64,000 nucleotides of DNA from Apiosordaria backusii. Its lineage: Eukaryota > Ascomycota > Sordariomycetes > Sordariales > Lasiosphaeriaceae. Under the pieces are notes generated by a model. It saw only the letters and a list, made by a program, of their open reading frames with translations. It did not search any database and was not told where the DNA came from. The stretch covers positions 1,302,001 through 1,366,000 of the forward strand of contig JAUKTV010000007.1 of the NCBI GenBank assembly GCA_030549205.1, written 5' to 3'. Shown here one piece after another: positions 36,743 to 49,100 of the stretch (its first letter is position 1; every line of letters begins with the position of its first letter). Both the position numbers and the translations under genes were made by a program.

Positions 36743-38475
36743 ATGTCCCTCGCTCCAAGCTCCCCTCGGCTTCCGAGTCCCCCTCCCCCAGCCGAAATCC
36801 AAATCGGCCCCAAATCCCCCCTCATAGGCGCCCACCAACCCCCCCAAATAGAACAAACCGCCCTCGACGCAAACTCCAAACGGCGCATCCACCCGGGCAC
36901 CAAAGCAGCCGACATGGCCGCTGGCCCACCCCTCGTCCCCCTTCAAGAGCTGGACTCGGCCTTCCAACTCCAAGAACACCTCTCCGCCCTCCACTACCAC
37001 CACACCACCTCCCGCACCGCACCCATCACCCGCTCCACCGCTCTGTTGCTAGCTACCCCTCCCCCAGGAATCGACAAGACCCTCTGGCTCTACGAACTCT
37101 GCCGCTTCCTCATCTCCCAATGCAACGACCTCATCGTCGGGTTCCTCTTCGACACCCCCCCATGCTCGGCGTCAACCTGCCCCGAGATGCGCGCCTCAGA
37201 GTGGCAATTCCTGTGTGCAGTCCACGACGCCCCCAAATCCTGCTGCGCGATCGACTATTGCTGCCACACGCTAGATTGGGCCGCAAATGTAGTTACTAAC
37301 CCCAAGATCTTCCCCAGTCGGTTTGTGGTGGATTCCCACGACAAGAACACGGCCGTGAAGAATCTCGTCAACGTTTTTAGACGTCTACATCGGATCTTTG
37401 CCCACGCGTGGTTTCAACACAGGGGTGTGTTTTGGAAAGTGGAGGGCGAAACGGGGTTATACGTCTTTTTCAAGACCGTCTGCGACGTCTATGATCTTCT
37501 CCCGGCAGAAAACTACAAACTGCCCCCCGAGGCGGAGGGGTTGGAGAGCGGCAGCGGTAATTCCGATGGGGATGAGGGCGGTGTACCAAAGGAGAAGAAA
37601 CAAGGGGGGGGATTACCATTGCCAAGCCACCACCTCGATCTTCTTCTTCGTCGTCATCATCAACAACAACAACAGGTGGAGGGGATATAACAAACGAAGA
37701 TCCGGGGCTTAGTAGGACTAATACCCGGAGACACATCAAGAGCAGTCCTTCGACTGGGAGCGCGATTATGCCTGTTCCGGAGGCGGATGAGGATGATAAT
37801 AGTCCGGGTGGTCATGGGGATTTATCGAGGAGGTTGAGCCAGATGAGGATTTCTTCTTCTTCTTCGACAGGGACGGTGGTGGGAGTGAATGAGGAGGAGG
37901 AGGAGGAATTGGGGGAGTTGGCAGGAATACCGGTTATTGTTGAGGGACATCAGGGAGGAGGGGGGAGGTTTACGGCGCCGGGGGAGGAGCCGACGAGGCC
38001 GGGGAGTGTTATTCTTCCTCCGAGGACGAAGAAAGTTGAGGAGAAGGTTTTGGGGGGGGAGGAGTATGCGGAGGAGCCGGAGAGTTATTCTGGTGTGGAG
38101 GGGGCGACGAGGAAGGTGGAGGGGGAGGAGAAGGGCGAAGAAAAGGGAGAGGAGAAAGAAGAGGAGAAGGATGATGATGAGGTTACTGTTATTGAAGGGC
38201 AGAATGACGGTGCTGATGGAGTGGAAGATGAGACCGCCGCCTCCTCCAGGGAAGATGAGTCGGATAATGATAATGAGACTGTTGTCGGTGGTGGTGGTGG
38301 TGAGGACAAGGATAAGGGGGAGGAGGCCAAGGAAGAGGAAGAGGCTGCCACTCCGTCGGTGGAGGCGACAACAACAACAGCAGCGGGAGAAGATAAAGAC
38401 AAGGACAGGAAGACCGGGGACGACGAGGACAAGAAAAAGGGAGAGCAGCAACAACCAGAGAAGAAGCTGGATTAG
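36743..38475 (+). CDS. mob3: MOB3 / phocein-family MOB protein, STRIPAK subunit (apparent frameshift)
   Basis: The frame opens at ATG 36743 (MSLAPSSPRLPSPPPPAEIQ). The MOB domain spans about residues 70-255: TLWLYELCRFLISQCNDLIV, zinc ligands in TPPCSASTCPEM, and the helices NLVNVFRRLHRIFAHAW and FFKTVCDVYDLLP. Phocein-type MOB proteins are core members of the STRIPAK kinase-phosphatase scaffold, which in filamentous fungi controls hyphal fusion and fruiting-body formation. The frame is lost at the G8 run 37604-37611. One extra G would join the MOB part to a long downstream frame beginning ITIAKPPPRSSSSS and ending at 38475, giving about 577 residues. That tail is rich in Glu, Asp, Lys and Ser, with (GEEK)n-like repeats, and is probably disordered. 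Without the extra base the protein ends at 37690. No intron is needed. Confidence 0.85.
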
Positions 38476-40797
38476 GCAAACTACACCTCTGAGGGCTGGA
38501 GATGGATGATTAGGGAGGGGTTCACGAGTTGAGTGTCGCGATTTGTAAAGCAGGATCAGAACGAGGATGGGGAAGAGGAGGATCAAGACAGAAAGAAGGC
38601 AGCTTTTTTGCAGTGTCGTCGTCTTGCTGCGAGTTGACGACTGCTTGCAAGCAAATGAATCAGGATACTCAGGGAGGACCTTTAAGAAAGAAAGAAGAGC
38701 GGATGCAAGGAGGGAGGTGCCGACAGCGTTTCATTATATAACGTAGTGTGTGAATACCCCCCGTTTTGGCGCTTTATAGAGTAGTACTATCGGGTATTTG
38801 TTGCGGTGATGATCAAAGCGAGAATAAAATAAAGTCGGACTTTTGTTCTTGATTTTTGTTAGCAAACAAAAGACTGAGAATCTGACCACTGTTGAGTTTG
38901 CCTGGAGAGTAAATTCGTTTCGCTTTCGAGCTTACATAATTCTTTTAGTCTGACTGAGCGCGAACGTGAAATAATGTCTTGATGCCAGACATGGGTGCAA
39001 CAACTCCCTGCATAGCCTTTATGTAACTCATGTTAGGACAATATCGTAGAAAGGCAATAGGTGTGATGTTATGCTCAACATTCCTGAAAATCTATATTAT
39101 ACAAGAAAAGAAGTAATTAAACACTAAATCCTCCCACCCTCCAAACCTCACTCACAAAGCACAAACACCCTTTCTGTTCTTTGCTTACATCTTTGATGTG
39201 GAACTCCCATCAATGCCCTTCCCTTCTACCCCCCATTCCTCCTTCTGCTCCCACAATTCGAGCTTTTTGTCTTTCCGTATCCAATCCAATCCCACTCCCA
39301 TAACCCCCCCCCATTACGATCACAGGCATACACCATCTCCCACCCCCATCCCTTCCCATGCTCTGCCCATGCTATGATATATATATACCAAAATTCACAC
39401 ACGCTACCCCGGACGCCAGTATCGAATATCGTACTAATACATTGTATCTTTTCGCACCAACTTTTGTTTTGTCCGCATGAACGCTCGAAATCATGGGGTA
39501 TCATTGTACGAATTTCGCATTTTGTCGCACTGTTGCACTGCCGCACTCGGTTTTTTCTCTTCGTACATACACACCATCTGAACCCATCGTATCGAGACTC
39601 GTGGTCTCTGTCTTTTTGTCGTCTTTTGTTGCTCTTGGTCGTTTTGTTGCCGGTCGTAGTAAGTCGTTGAGGGCTCGGTAATGATCCATGATTATGCTGC
39701 TGATGTTGCTGATGCCGCCCAATTATCCCACCGCAGTTCAAATGGCAAAAAAGAAAAGCGAAGAGGAATACAAAATCGCATCAACTAAACAACCTAGACA
39801 AACGCAGAGGAAAATTACAGAATTAAGGTGGTAAGAAAGTAAATAAGTAACAAAATTCCCAGTCACCCGGGAAATGAATAAGAAAGTGGCAATGCAAAAA
39901 CCAAACAAAACAAAGATAACCTAAACCGCCTCCCAAAACCAAAGAATAACCCAAAGGAGATCAGTAATACAAAAATCGAAGTGAAAATAATGTCCAAAAA
40001 GTGGGTTGTCGCAGATGCTGAGGGAACCATGATTTCAGCGAAGCATGCGATGGTTGGCGCTCGGAGGGGAGGGTTCCGGTATTGCTGCTCGTGAGGGGAA
40101 GGTGAAGTGTCGCATCCAATCCAAAGTTGAGAAGGGCATTCTTCCTCACTCACGAATTGGACTTCCATTCGTATTCCCGTGAGATCCCCCCTTTCCCCGA
40201 GTCTGTTCGCCGAAGCCAAGACACGAGTTCGGACGATAAATGCATCGTGCATCAACAGCCGCGCCTCCTAAGAGAATTTGGCGCCCGGATGGCGGAAGAA
40301 AGAGCCATATGATCGACATGTCATCTGATGTCGTCTGCAGCACAAGCACATGTCCCGCGGGCCCGATTACATTGCAGGGTGTCGTTGGGGGTGGTGGTGT
40401 GGGGGAAGGGGAAGAAAGCTGACGAGCCACCGCTGAGTGCCGAGGGTGTGTTTCAGAATGGCGAAAGCGGTGCAAGATGTGATCTAAGCATTTTCCCCTG
40501 CATTAGCAACGAGATCTGACGTCGCAGGCCCGCATGATCGGGTCCCAGGAAATTGTTCAAGGACTCGGGCCACACGGCAGATCTGAGCCGCATCGTCGTG
40601 AACAACATCAACCGCCCCCGCCCTGGCCATCTCGTTGTCCCAGTGCCGAGGTCGTTGTTGATTCGCGAAAAGAGACACGCACAGCGGGATGCCGCAATCT
40701 TTCCATAAACCACCCTCCTCTCAATCTGCCAACCGCTTGTCGTGCTGCCGTAAGTGGGCCAAACATGGGCTGTCGTCATGCCAAGGTCCTGCAACCA
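38476..40797. other. Convergent intergenic region, MOB3 / Zn2Cys6 factor
   Basis: It contains the 3' UTRs of both genes. AATAAAATAAAG at about 38823-38834 is a possible polyadenylation signal. It also has pyrimidine-rich sequence near 39120-39330. No gene or RNA is recognised in the 2.3 kb. Confidence 0.55.
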
Positions 40798-43156
40798 TTA
40801 GTTCTGTGTGCCCTCGCCCGAGGCGTGTCCAATATCCATCCTCGAGAAGACATGGCGGATCTGTTGCACAGTATCTCTCTGTGTGGATGCTGCCATGACG
40901 TTGCGCTCGTCTGCATAGGCACGAATATTCTGTAGCAGAGAGGGGAAATCCTCGTCATTCGGCAACCACCACCTTGTACAGGTATCGTCGGAGAAGAGCT
41001 CCGCCATTCGTGCGCGCATTGTAGCAGGAAATATGTACCTATAGTATGACACAAAACACACGTTAGCCGCAGCCCTCTATGGCAAGAAATTCACCATCGA
41101 CAGTGTAGCAAAGAAGGACTCACCCCATCGCCTCTAACAACACAAACTTCCTCCTAATCCACATATGATGCCGTGGATCCCGTTGAACATAGAGAGCCGC
41201 CACCGCCAGACCTGACTGCAATGCGATCAGGCCCCCGGCGGGCTTTGTGACCAGAACTCAACCGCCTCAAAGATCTGATATATCCTATACGCGTGTTCTG
41301 TCATCTCCTCCCGAGCTTGTTCTGTTGGTCTGATACCGCTTTGGCCTCGATGTAAGAGGCTCATTGAATGGTAATTAACCGTCAAGATCGTCGAAGCAAA
41401 CATTGGCGGCCGGAAAAGTGCACCGGACGTAAACGGGTTGATGATATCGTTGGGGTCCGGCGTACGGCTTCCTGAAAAGTCTGTAACGAGATAAGAAGGA
41501 TCTGTCAAGACAGGATCCCAGCCAGCTTTCCAGTCGTCGAGAGATCTGGTTAATCTTTGATGCTCGGTAGAATATTCTTCGCCTGTTACCTCGCCTTGTG
41601 CTTTTTTGGCGTATAGTAATGCCATTTCCATTGAGGTAAGCTGCAATTTCGCCGAGCAGGCTTCAAATTTGTACGAGATGTTGTCCGGTTCTGTGGCTAC
41701 ACTCGAATTGTGGTAAATGGTGGACTCCAGGTACCACTCGCGAGGCAGCGTCGTCTCGAAGCTGCCCATGATGGCAACGAAGAGATCAAAGCGAGCGTAC
41801 CACATGAATGCGGCTCGGCCCAACTGTGACTGCATGACTGTTTGTGGCGTAAAGAGCTGCGTGAAGATCTCGAGAGCGGCCTTTTGGTGACCCATTAGAT
41901 TGACCCAGTCGCCCAAATATTCCTGACTTCTGTTAGCCATCCCAGTTCTCCAACGTCCATAGTTGTGAACCCGTCTCGCCTCCCGTTTTTATACTAAGCC
42001 AACTTACCTCGATGGTACCGAGCTGAAGTATCGTTAAGAGAGTCGCGATATTGTACTTTTCTTTCTTCTTCAGACAATCCAAAAGCCTTTGAACACTGTA
42101 ATTGTAGTACTGCAAGAACTCGTTGATCCTTCCATGGGGATTCTTCAGCGCATGGTGGTATGCAGAGAAGGCCGCCACAGCATACAGTAAGGCCTCGTTT
42201 CGAAGTGCCAACCCTATAAGAGTTGTCCGAAAGAAGTCACCAGCGTCGGTGACGAGACCGTAGTGGAAATTGGTGATGTTGTCGTAGAAGTAGCTTAGAT
42301 AAAACTGCAATTCGTGTGGCAAGAACGACCAGTCTGGACGGTGCGACTGGGCGGTTGCCGTGCCTGTCGATAAAGATGGCGACGAGCTCTTATTTCCATC
42401 AAACGATGGGGTTTCGGAACCGTGTCGGTAGCCTGGAGGAACGCGTTGCAAGCCAAAAGAGGATGTGGTGCTGGATCTTCTGAGAGGAAACATTGGCGCC
42501 GTCGTCGATGTCGCGCTTTGCGGCTCCTCCTCATCTTCATCCATAATTGGCTCCAGCTTTGAGTCCCCGTCGTCATCATCATCGTCGTCGTCGCCTCGTG
42601 AGGAGCTTGGGCTCGCCTGTTGGCTCGGGGCGGCCGAGGACTCTTTCGAAGCAGAGCCTCCGGAGCCCTTTGGCGGTGCTGGTTCTGGATAAAGGCAATC
42701 TCTTTTTCCCTTTCGGCATCCTGTTGCAAGTCAGTTACAGCACTTTAAGCTAGACACCATGTTTCTACTACCCACTTTCACAAATCGGATGTGTTTCATC
42801 ACACTACTATCATGTTAGCTGCAACGCCGATAGGCCTGACTGCTTTTTGATCCTACCTTGACTCGTCGACCGCGGCATGTGAAGCAACCCGATCTTGTGC
42901 GTCGGTGCTTGATGTGATCGAGGCCAGGTGCAGACTTCCGTCTGCTTCTTTGCGACTTCGGCGCGTTGAACATGATCGGCTCAGGAAATCCTGTGAAGTA
43001 GCCTAGGCTCTGGTACGGATTGGGCATTGGAGGACCTCCCATGGCCAACATCTGAGGTTGATGAGGCATCTGTGGAGGACCTTCGAGTGGACTCTGGATG
43101 GGCTGTCCTCCAACACCTGCCATCGAGGACAGAAAGTGGTGGTAATAGTCACCCAT
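40798..43156 (-). CDS. Zn2Cys6 fungal transcription factor (apparent frameshift)
   Basis: Exons are 43156-42857, 42803-42776 (28 nt), 42720-42008, 41922-41124 and 41038-40798. The zinc cluster lies at residues 91-118 with spacing C-x2-C-x6-C-x6-C-x2-C-x6-C (GCFTCRGRRVK, CDETHPICER, CRKGKRDCLYP) and is split over three exons. An acidic and Ser-rich linker follows, then the fungal-specific middle domain (HELQFYLSYFYDN, NEALLYAVAAFSAYHHAL, YLGDWVNLMGHQKAALEIF). The family regulates transcription; the target genes are unknown. In exon 4 a stop appears directly after SQSPPGA at the C5 run 41232-41236. One extra base restores GLIALQSGLAVAALYVQRD and joins the last exon (YIFPATMRARMAELF), giving about 693 residues. 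The chosen start is the first ATG; an in-frame upstream TTG is ignored. Nearly 8 kb upstream is gene-free. Confidence 0.88.
42776..42803 (-). other. 28-nt microexon encoding the zinc-cluster core
   Basis: The exon encodes CDETHPICE plus one base and is flanked by introns of 53 and 55 nt. It supplies two of the six zinc-binding cysteines. Confidence 0.88.
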
Positions 43157-46100
43157 GGCGGTTGTCTGATGCTGCAAGGTGGTGCTACGCGATGAGAATA
43201 GAGAATGAACGGTAGATTCTGTCTCGTGATGTTAGATGATGCCGCTGGTTGTGAACATGTAAACTCGGGCTGGATCGTGTGTGTGGCCGCTATTCGGTAT
43301 CCCCCGGTTCGACCGTGGCGGGCAAATGTGATCTTGACAGGATTTGCCTTCCAGGGACTGCCGTCAAGAGTCGGGCACGTCCTGGGTGAAGAGAAGCCTT
43401 GCGCCGAGTGGTCGAAGCAGAAAAGAAAAGTTGATCGAATCCAACCGTAGTTGAATGGTAGTTGGTGGGGGGAAGGGGGGGATGCCAGAGAAAAGAAGTT
43501 CAACTCTGGCCAATAGATGATAGTTGTGCGGTGCCCAGAAAACCCACGCAAATAAGAGTTATAGTTTATCCCCCGTCAATAACTCCTTCTTGACCTTCTT
43601 CAGGGAAGACACCCCCGGGATATATAATAATAAGCTAAGCACGTCCAAGCGCCAAGTTGAGGATGAGAATGGTAGGATCTGAGGTCAGGGGGGGAGGGAG
43701 AGAAGGGCAGGAGGAAATCTGGGATGTCACCTGTTTGGGCTGAATGTCCGCACACCTGGATGAGTAGATGCCAAACAGGACACGAGTGGCAATCTCTTCG
43801 CCAGACTAGGGGATCGGAGACCAGTGGGGAATGGTACTGGAAGAATGGCTGACGATGAGACCCCCTTCTCCGCTCATTCAAGCTTTAGGGTGCCGGGAAT
43901 CCAGGGTGTCTGGTTCGATGGGGGTTGCTGGCTAGCAGAAAGTGATCTGCTGCTGGAGGGGGTGAGGATTTCTTGGTTCGAGGGTGGGCGTGCATGTGGG
44001 TTCCCACTGTGACTGAGCAACCGCCGGCAGCAGGACGCAGCCAGGATGTCCACTGAGCTTCCCCGGACTTTTGAGAGGAGGAGGGATGTTGGCGGCGAAT
44101 AGGCGGTTGCGCGATTCTTGTCTTGCCGCCAAGCGCACCTCGACTGGTCCAATGCAGAAGTCTGTTGTTCAAAACAAGTAAATAGACAGGGGGCACTTGA
44201 TGTGCAGGAGCCGGATGTGCAGTGTGTCCGGTCGGAGAGCATCTACTAGTCCTGGCCAGTTGGAGCTGCTGACAGGATACCGGGTAGGGGTGAGGTACGT
44301 GTGACTGAGTCTCTCAGTCGGTAGAGGAACTGAGCCACACAAGCCGCGGCGGGAGAGGCCGAATATGACTCTGAAGGCAGCAAGACACCGTCACAAGCGG
44401 ATGGATGCAACGATGACCCTGCTGACTGGAGTGCTAAGGGACTGAAGAAGAGACAGTGCGGTTCCGACCAGCACCACAATTCAAGATGACGAGGAGGCCA
44501 ATGCCACTGGTGAGGGCAGATCTGGGGAGATGTAAGGTATGAGCGGGAGCGCGCCTACTCGGTTCGATTTTATTATTAGTCGATCACTTGCTGGTATGAA
44601 CAATCTCCAACGGTCAAGGCCAGTCGTCCAGGGGGCAGTCGTCAAGGATCAGCCTGACCCGGGCCGGTCCAGGAAGTGTGTGCGCGGGGGTGAAGGGGGG
44701 GGTGTCAGTTGTAGGGTGACCCTAGCACCTAGCCTGCGGCTTCTGCATCCATAACTACCAAGGTAGCTGCCACAAGCTACCGGTAATCCAGCCTCAAGCT
44801 TGTGTCTAGACTTTTTCTGTAGGTTTTCTGTAGACCTCACAGGAAGGTACTCGAATATGCGATGGCCTGTTATCATGGAGTTAAACACCCAGAATCACCC
44901 TTCTCTATCAGGGCTGTATACGTGGATGGGTGTTCCCCTCTTGTGAAGGCTGGCGCCTCTCATGCTTGCTGGCCGAGCTACATTCCCAGTCTGTTACAAC
45001 GAGGTCCATCTAACATCGTAGTCTGCTCCGCGATGGCCGGTCATCAGGGTACAGCAGGCCCTAGCAACTTGCAAAAGGACTGTGTCGTAGGGTCCGGCAG
45101 AAGGCGGCAGAAGACTCTGCAAACGGCGGCTAGTGTAACTTTCCCAGCATGGGAGCAGAGGGGCCATCCCATGCCCAAGCTGAGAGAGCAATTTGATGAG
45201 TCTCCCGGAGTGCGCTGAAGACCCGACTGCAACTGCAGAGAAGCGCAGCGCAACAACACACAAAGTCAAACCCCCCAGTGGGGTGTTGAAAGGGGCGGGT
45301 TAGCTCTTCAGCAGGGGTGTGTGTCCGGTACAAAGTACTTGTGGCAGGGGTTGAGACGGACTTGTTGATACATGCTTAACGTCCTGATATTAAGGTGAGG
45401 GAGAGCCGGGAAGCATCCTTGCCCGCTGCTAAATTGTGAGCACAGAGAGGCAGCATCTGGAAGCTCTTTGTGGTTTGATCTTCGGCGGCTGATGGTGAAG
45501 TGCAGCAAGGCGCTCTCATCTTGTGAGGTTCATCTGATGTTGTGGTGCATCTCTGCGGTGACCCCTGCGAGCGAAGGCACCGTTCAACCTTCAGGGGTGC
45601 TCCTGGTGCTACTCAGGCCTAGGCCAAAGCTGGGCCCCTGCCAACACCCACCGCAACGCCATGGCACGTCAGTGGACCCAAGCTGGCTGTGGGCGATGAG
45701 ACGCCCTCGATCGTGCGAGCACCCTCAATGCTGAGGATGAAGAATAATTCTACAGGCCTATATGCATGTACGTTGAAGCTAGGAGACGCATCCGTTCGTT
45801 GCGGTTAGGACTCGCAGTAGCTGTGGCCTGTTGTGAAGGGTATCAAGGCGCACGGCCCTGCGGCGAGCAGTCCCCGTTGCTCTTTTGAGGCTTTGAGCGT
45901 GGCAGTAATGGACTGTCTGGGTAATGGCCATGCAGCCGCGGGTCTTGTCGCTTGCTCACACCACTGTCCGTACAGTCGGAAGAGCGCCGACCAGCAGCCA
46001 TCCCATGCACACCCGCAACAATCGGGCCTGCACTCCCAGGGCTTGACCAGGGTCTGTGTCAACCGTCGTCCGTTGTGGAAAAACGAGCAAGCCGATTGAA

Positions 46101-49100
46101 TGGTGGCGGCGGTGGGTTCGAGCTATTCGATCTTGGGTTAGAGGTCTTCAACTCAAGGTCACCCAAGCAGTCAGGATGCGCCGATGCAGGAGGTGTGCTG
46201 GTCTAACCGGCAGACCCCACGATCCGGAAACCCTTACGGAGCTATCGGGGGTCTAGCGCAGGCATGTGAAGAAGGAAGAAAAAACGACAGTGCCGACTCT
46301 CAACACCGAGGGAGGGACAGGTGAGGGAGGTGACAGCAGCTGCCATCATCCACTATGCTTGCTTGGGCACGAGCCAACGGCTGGAAGAGCGAAAAGAAGC
46401 AAGTGAAAAAGGAGCACACTGCCCAAAGTGGTATCGAGATCTGGAACCATGCAAGACGGATGTGGGGGCTATAATCGAGGGCCAGTATTTGGATGACCTA
46501 TACCAATCATAACTCACATGCCGTCATCCGCGGCCATTGATGCTTGTTGATGAGAGGCCAGCGGGAAAAACAGGGCGCTGGTTGGTGGATATGGTCCATC
46601 CGGGTCAGGATAAGCAGTGCACTCCTTCTAGTGTCCTGTAGGTAAGGTATTGCATGAAGATCCGACGGGGGACTCGAGCGACTGAAGAACGAGAAAAAAA
46701 AAATCAAAAAATTAGAGTGACGCTTGTTGCGGCCCCCAATTCGAGTCGAAGCTGCAGAATGAATGGAAGGGAAGGTTGCAATGAACGAGCAGATCTGACG
46801 GTCGAGTGTTGTGCCACAGGGCCGCTGGCAAAGTGTGAACCTGACAGAACCAGGAAAGTGCATCCCACCCTACCTACCAGATTTTGACGATGGATGTCAC
46901 TGTAAGAAAAGCCCCACGTGCATGAGCTGCTGTCAACCACTTTTAACCGATTTAACCTCGCCCAATCAGGGACTCGTGCCAGCGAGGTGGAAATGGAAAA
47001 GTTCCAAAGGCATCGTAATCAGGTTGATGAGTTGTTCAACATATCTGGTGCTTTGAGCAAAAACAATCACAGATCCACGATACCCAGTAGTTGACGTCAG
47101 GACGATCTTCCTTCCTTCTACACAATAAGTCCGCACTAGCTAGCCCACAAGGGAGCAGACACAGCAATTGACTTGGACGATTTCCTTGCCCAGATTGGAT
47201 GTCGACGCCGATGCACGTATCCATAGACTCCCCCTTTGACGGTAGGACAGAATGACCTGCTGTGCCGGATATGCCGTAATACTGTAGGGCCGTGACTGGG
47301 GGAGGGCCCGGCGCTGTGGTTCTTTTGTTCTTCTAGAAAACCGGCCCACATATCGATCGAAATGAATATTGACACCAACGACAAGCCAAGTTTATGCAAC
47401 ACCATGCCAAGACCTGTCTATGGGCGATATCCTAGGTTGTCGATCTCCTTGGGACTGCCGCTTGAAGATCGACATGCATCCTCGTCAATTAAGCATGAAA
47501 AATACTTCGTGTTCTCTTTCAATGGTCGGTCGTGTTGCATGTGCTGGTGGATCGATTACGTGCACAGCCATCCGCCGATCTGGATATGTCATATGTCAAG
47601 ATTAGCTACGGCATCTGACAAGCCGGAATGAACTCCGCAGCATGATTTTAGGCCATATCTTCGCAGATAGCCGTAGAGCGGCGAGGCATTCTAGGACGGT
47701 CGGACTAATGCCATACAAGGCGCGTTCATTGTTGCGTGGTATGCAGTTGGATCAACTGGATCCATTGTTGTCATGGGAATCTAAAAAGGAAAAAGAAAAT
47801 CAAGAACAATATCCCGCTCGAGTCCCGGATCGGCTGGTCAGTGGTGGGAGCCCCGTTGTGCCCAAACGGCGGGTAGCGGGGCTGCCTATCACTGTGCCAC
47901 GAGCGGCATGGGCGTTCGTCCCAAGTGCACCGGCCCGGCTGCAAGGGGCCGCTCTCTGGCGTCATCTCCCACTCCAAATGAGACGAGGGCCGAGCTTCAA
48001 ATGCTCCACCCCGAGCAAAAACGCCGTGGCCTGTGCCAACTCCACGTCAAAACCGTTACACTTACTCTCACTACCTTGGCCATTTCAACGACTATCGTTT
48101 GCGGCTTTCTCAATTCGATCCACATGTTGCTCACATGCCTGACAATTCTCCATTCTTTCGACTGCCATTCACTCCGGACCATGTCTAATCTCAATCTTTG
48201 CGCTGCAGGGCACAGACCTCTCCCCCGGTCGTCACACCTCGGCCAATGGATCCCGGATGAACTGCCTGTTGAGGACTATCCGCTCTTTCTTCTTGAATCT
48301 GGGAAGCCCGAACTATCCATGACGACATGGCCATTCTGAGTGGCTTTGGACCCATATCTCCACCTATCTCAGAACCTCAGAAGACGACAGACTTCGGGAA
48401 CAAGAGTTGCCGTGTATCATGGAGTCTCCCTCTGTCGGCCAAAGATGCCATACAGCAATACTCAGAACAAGACGTGGCGGTGTACTTCTCATGGCTAAAG
48501 ATGCCTTTCTCGTCTAGAGGTACCTACTTTTCTCCGTTCCTTCTACGAGCTGTCTTCCTGATTCTAACTTAAGTCCGTCTCGGCCAAGCCTCAAGCATAG
48601 CATTCATTTCCCGGGCTCTTTTTTTGACTACAGATAACTCGTCCCAGTTGACACATGATTGCTGAGCCTCAATTTTTCTTGACCCGTGGCTTAAAGACAT
48701 AAGATTGACCTCATGCGTTTGTCCATTTTTGGGTGGCTCTCGGCTTATCGACAGGTTCCCATCTCGAACACCGCGGCTATTCTATGGAGACGCCGCGGTT
48801 GCTGATGGAGTACGGACGCCATCCCCACTTGGAAGCTTTTTCTATCTCTATGCGGCAACTACTTCGTCCGCACAACCTCTCGAGTGTAGTGCTTAGTACC
48901 TACCTTACTCATCCGCATCGTTGCGCTGGTGGACATCATCTCCGATCAGTTGCTGGCGCCGCCAGTGTGGGCCCCTCTTCGCATATTGGAAGCTCCTCAG
49001 CCAGTCGCTGATGGCTTGGAGTCGCCCTTTCCAGACATGATAGACACACCCTCATGGACAGCGAGACGCCTTGCCATGATGCCAATCTTGTCTGAGGACT

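Noticed and set aside
37822..38586. 254-codon minus-strand frame rich in Leu and Arg
   Set aside because: It is antisense to the acidic repetitive MOB3 tail and has only low-complexity composition.
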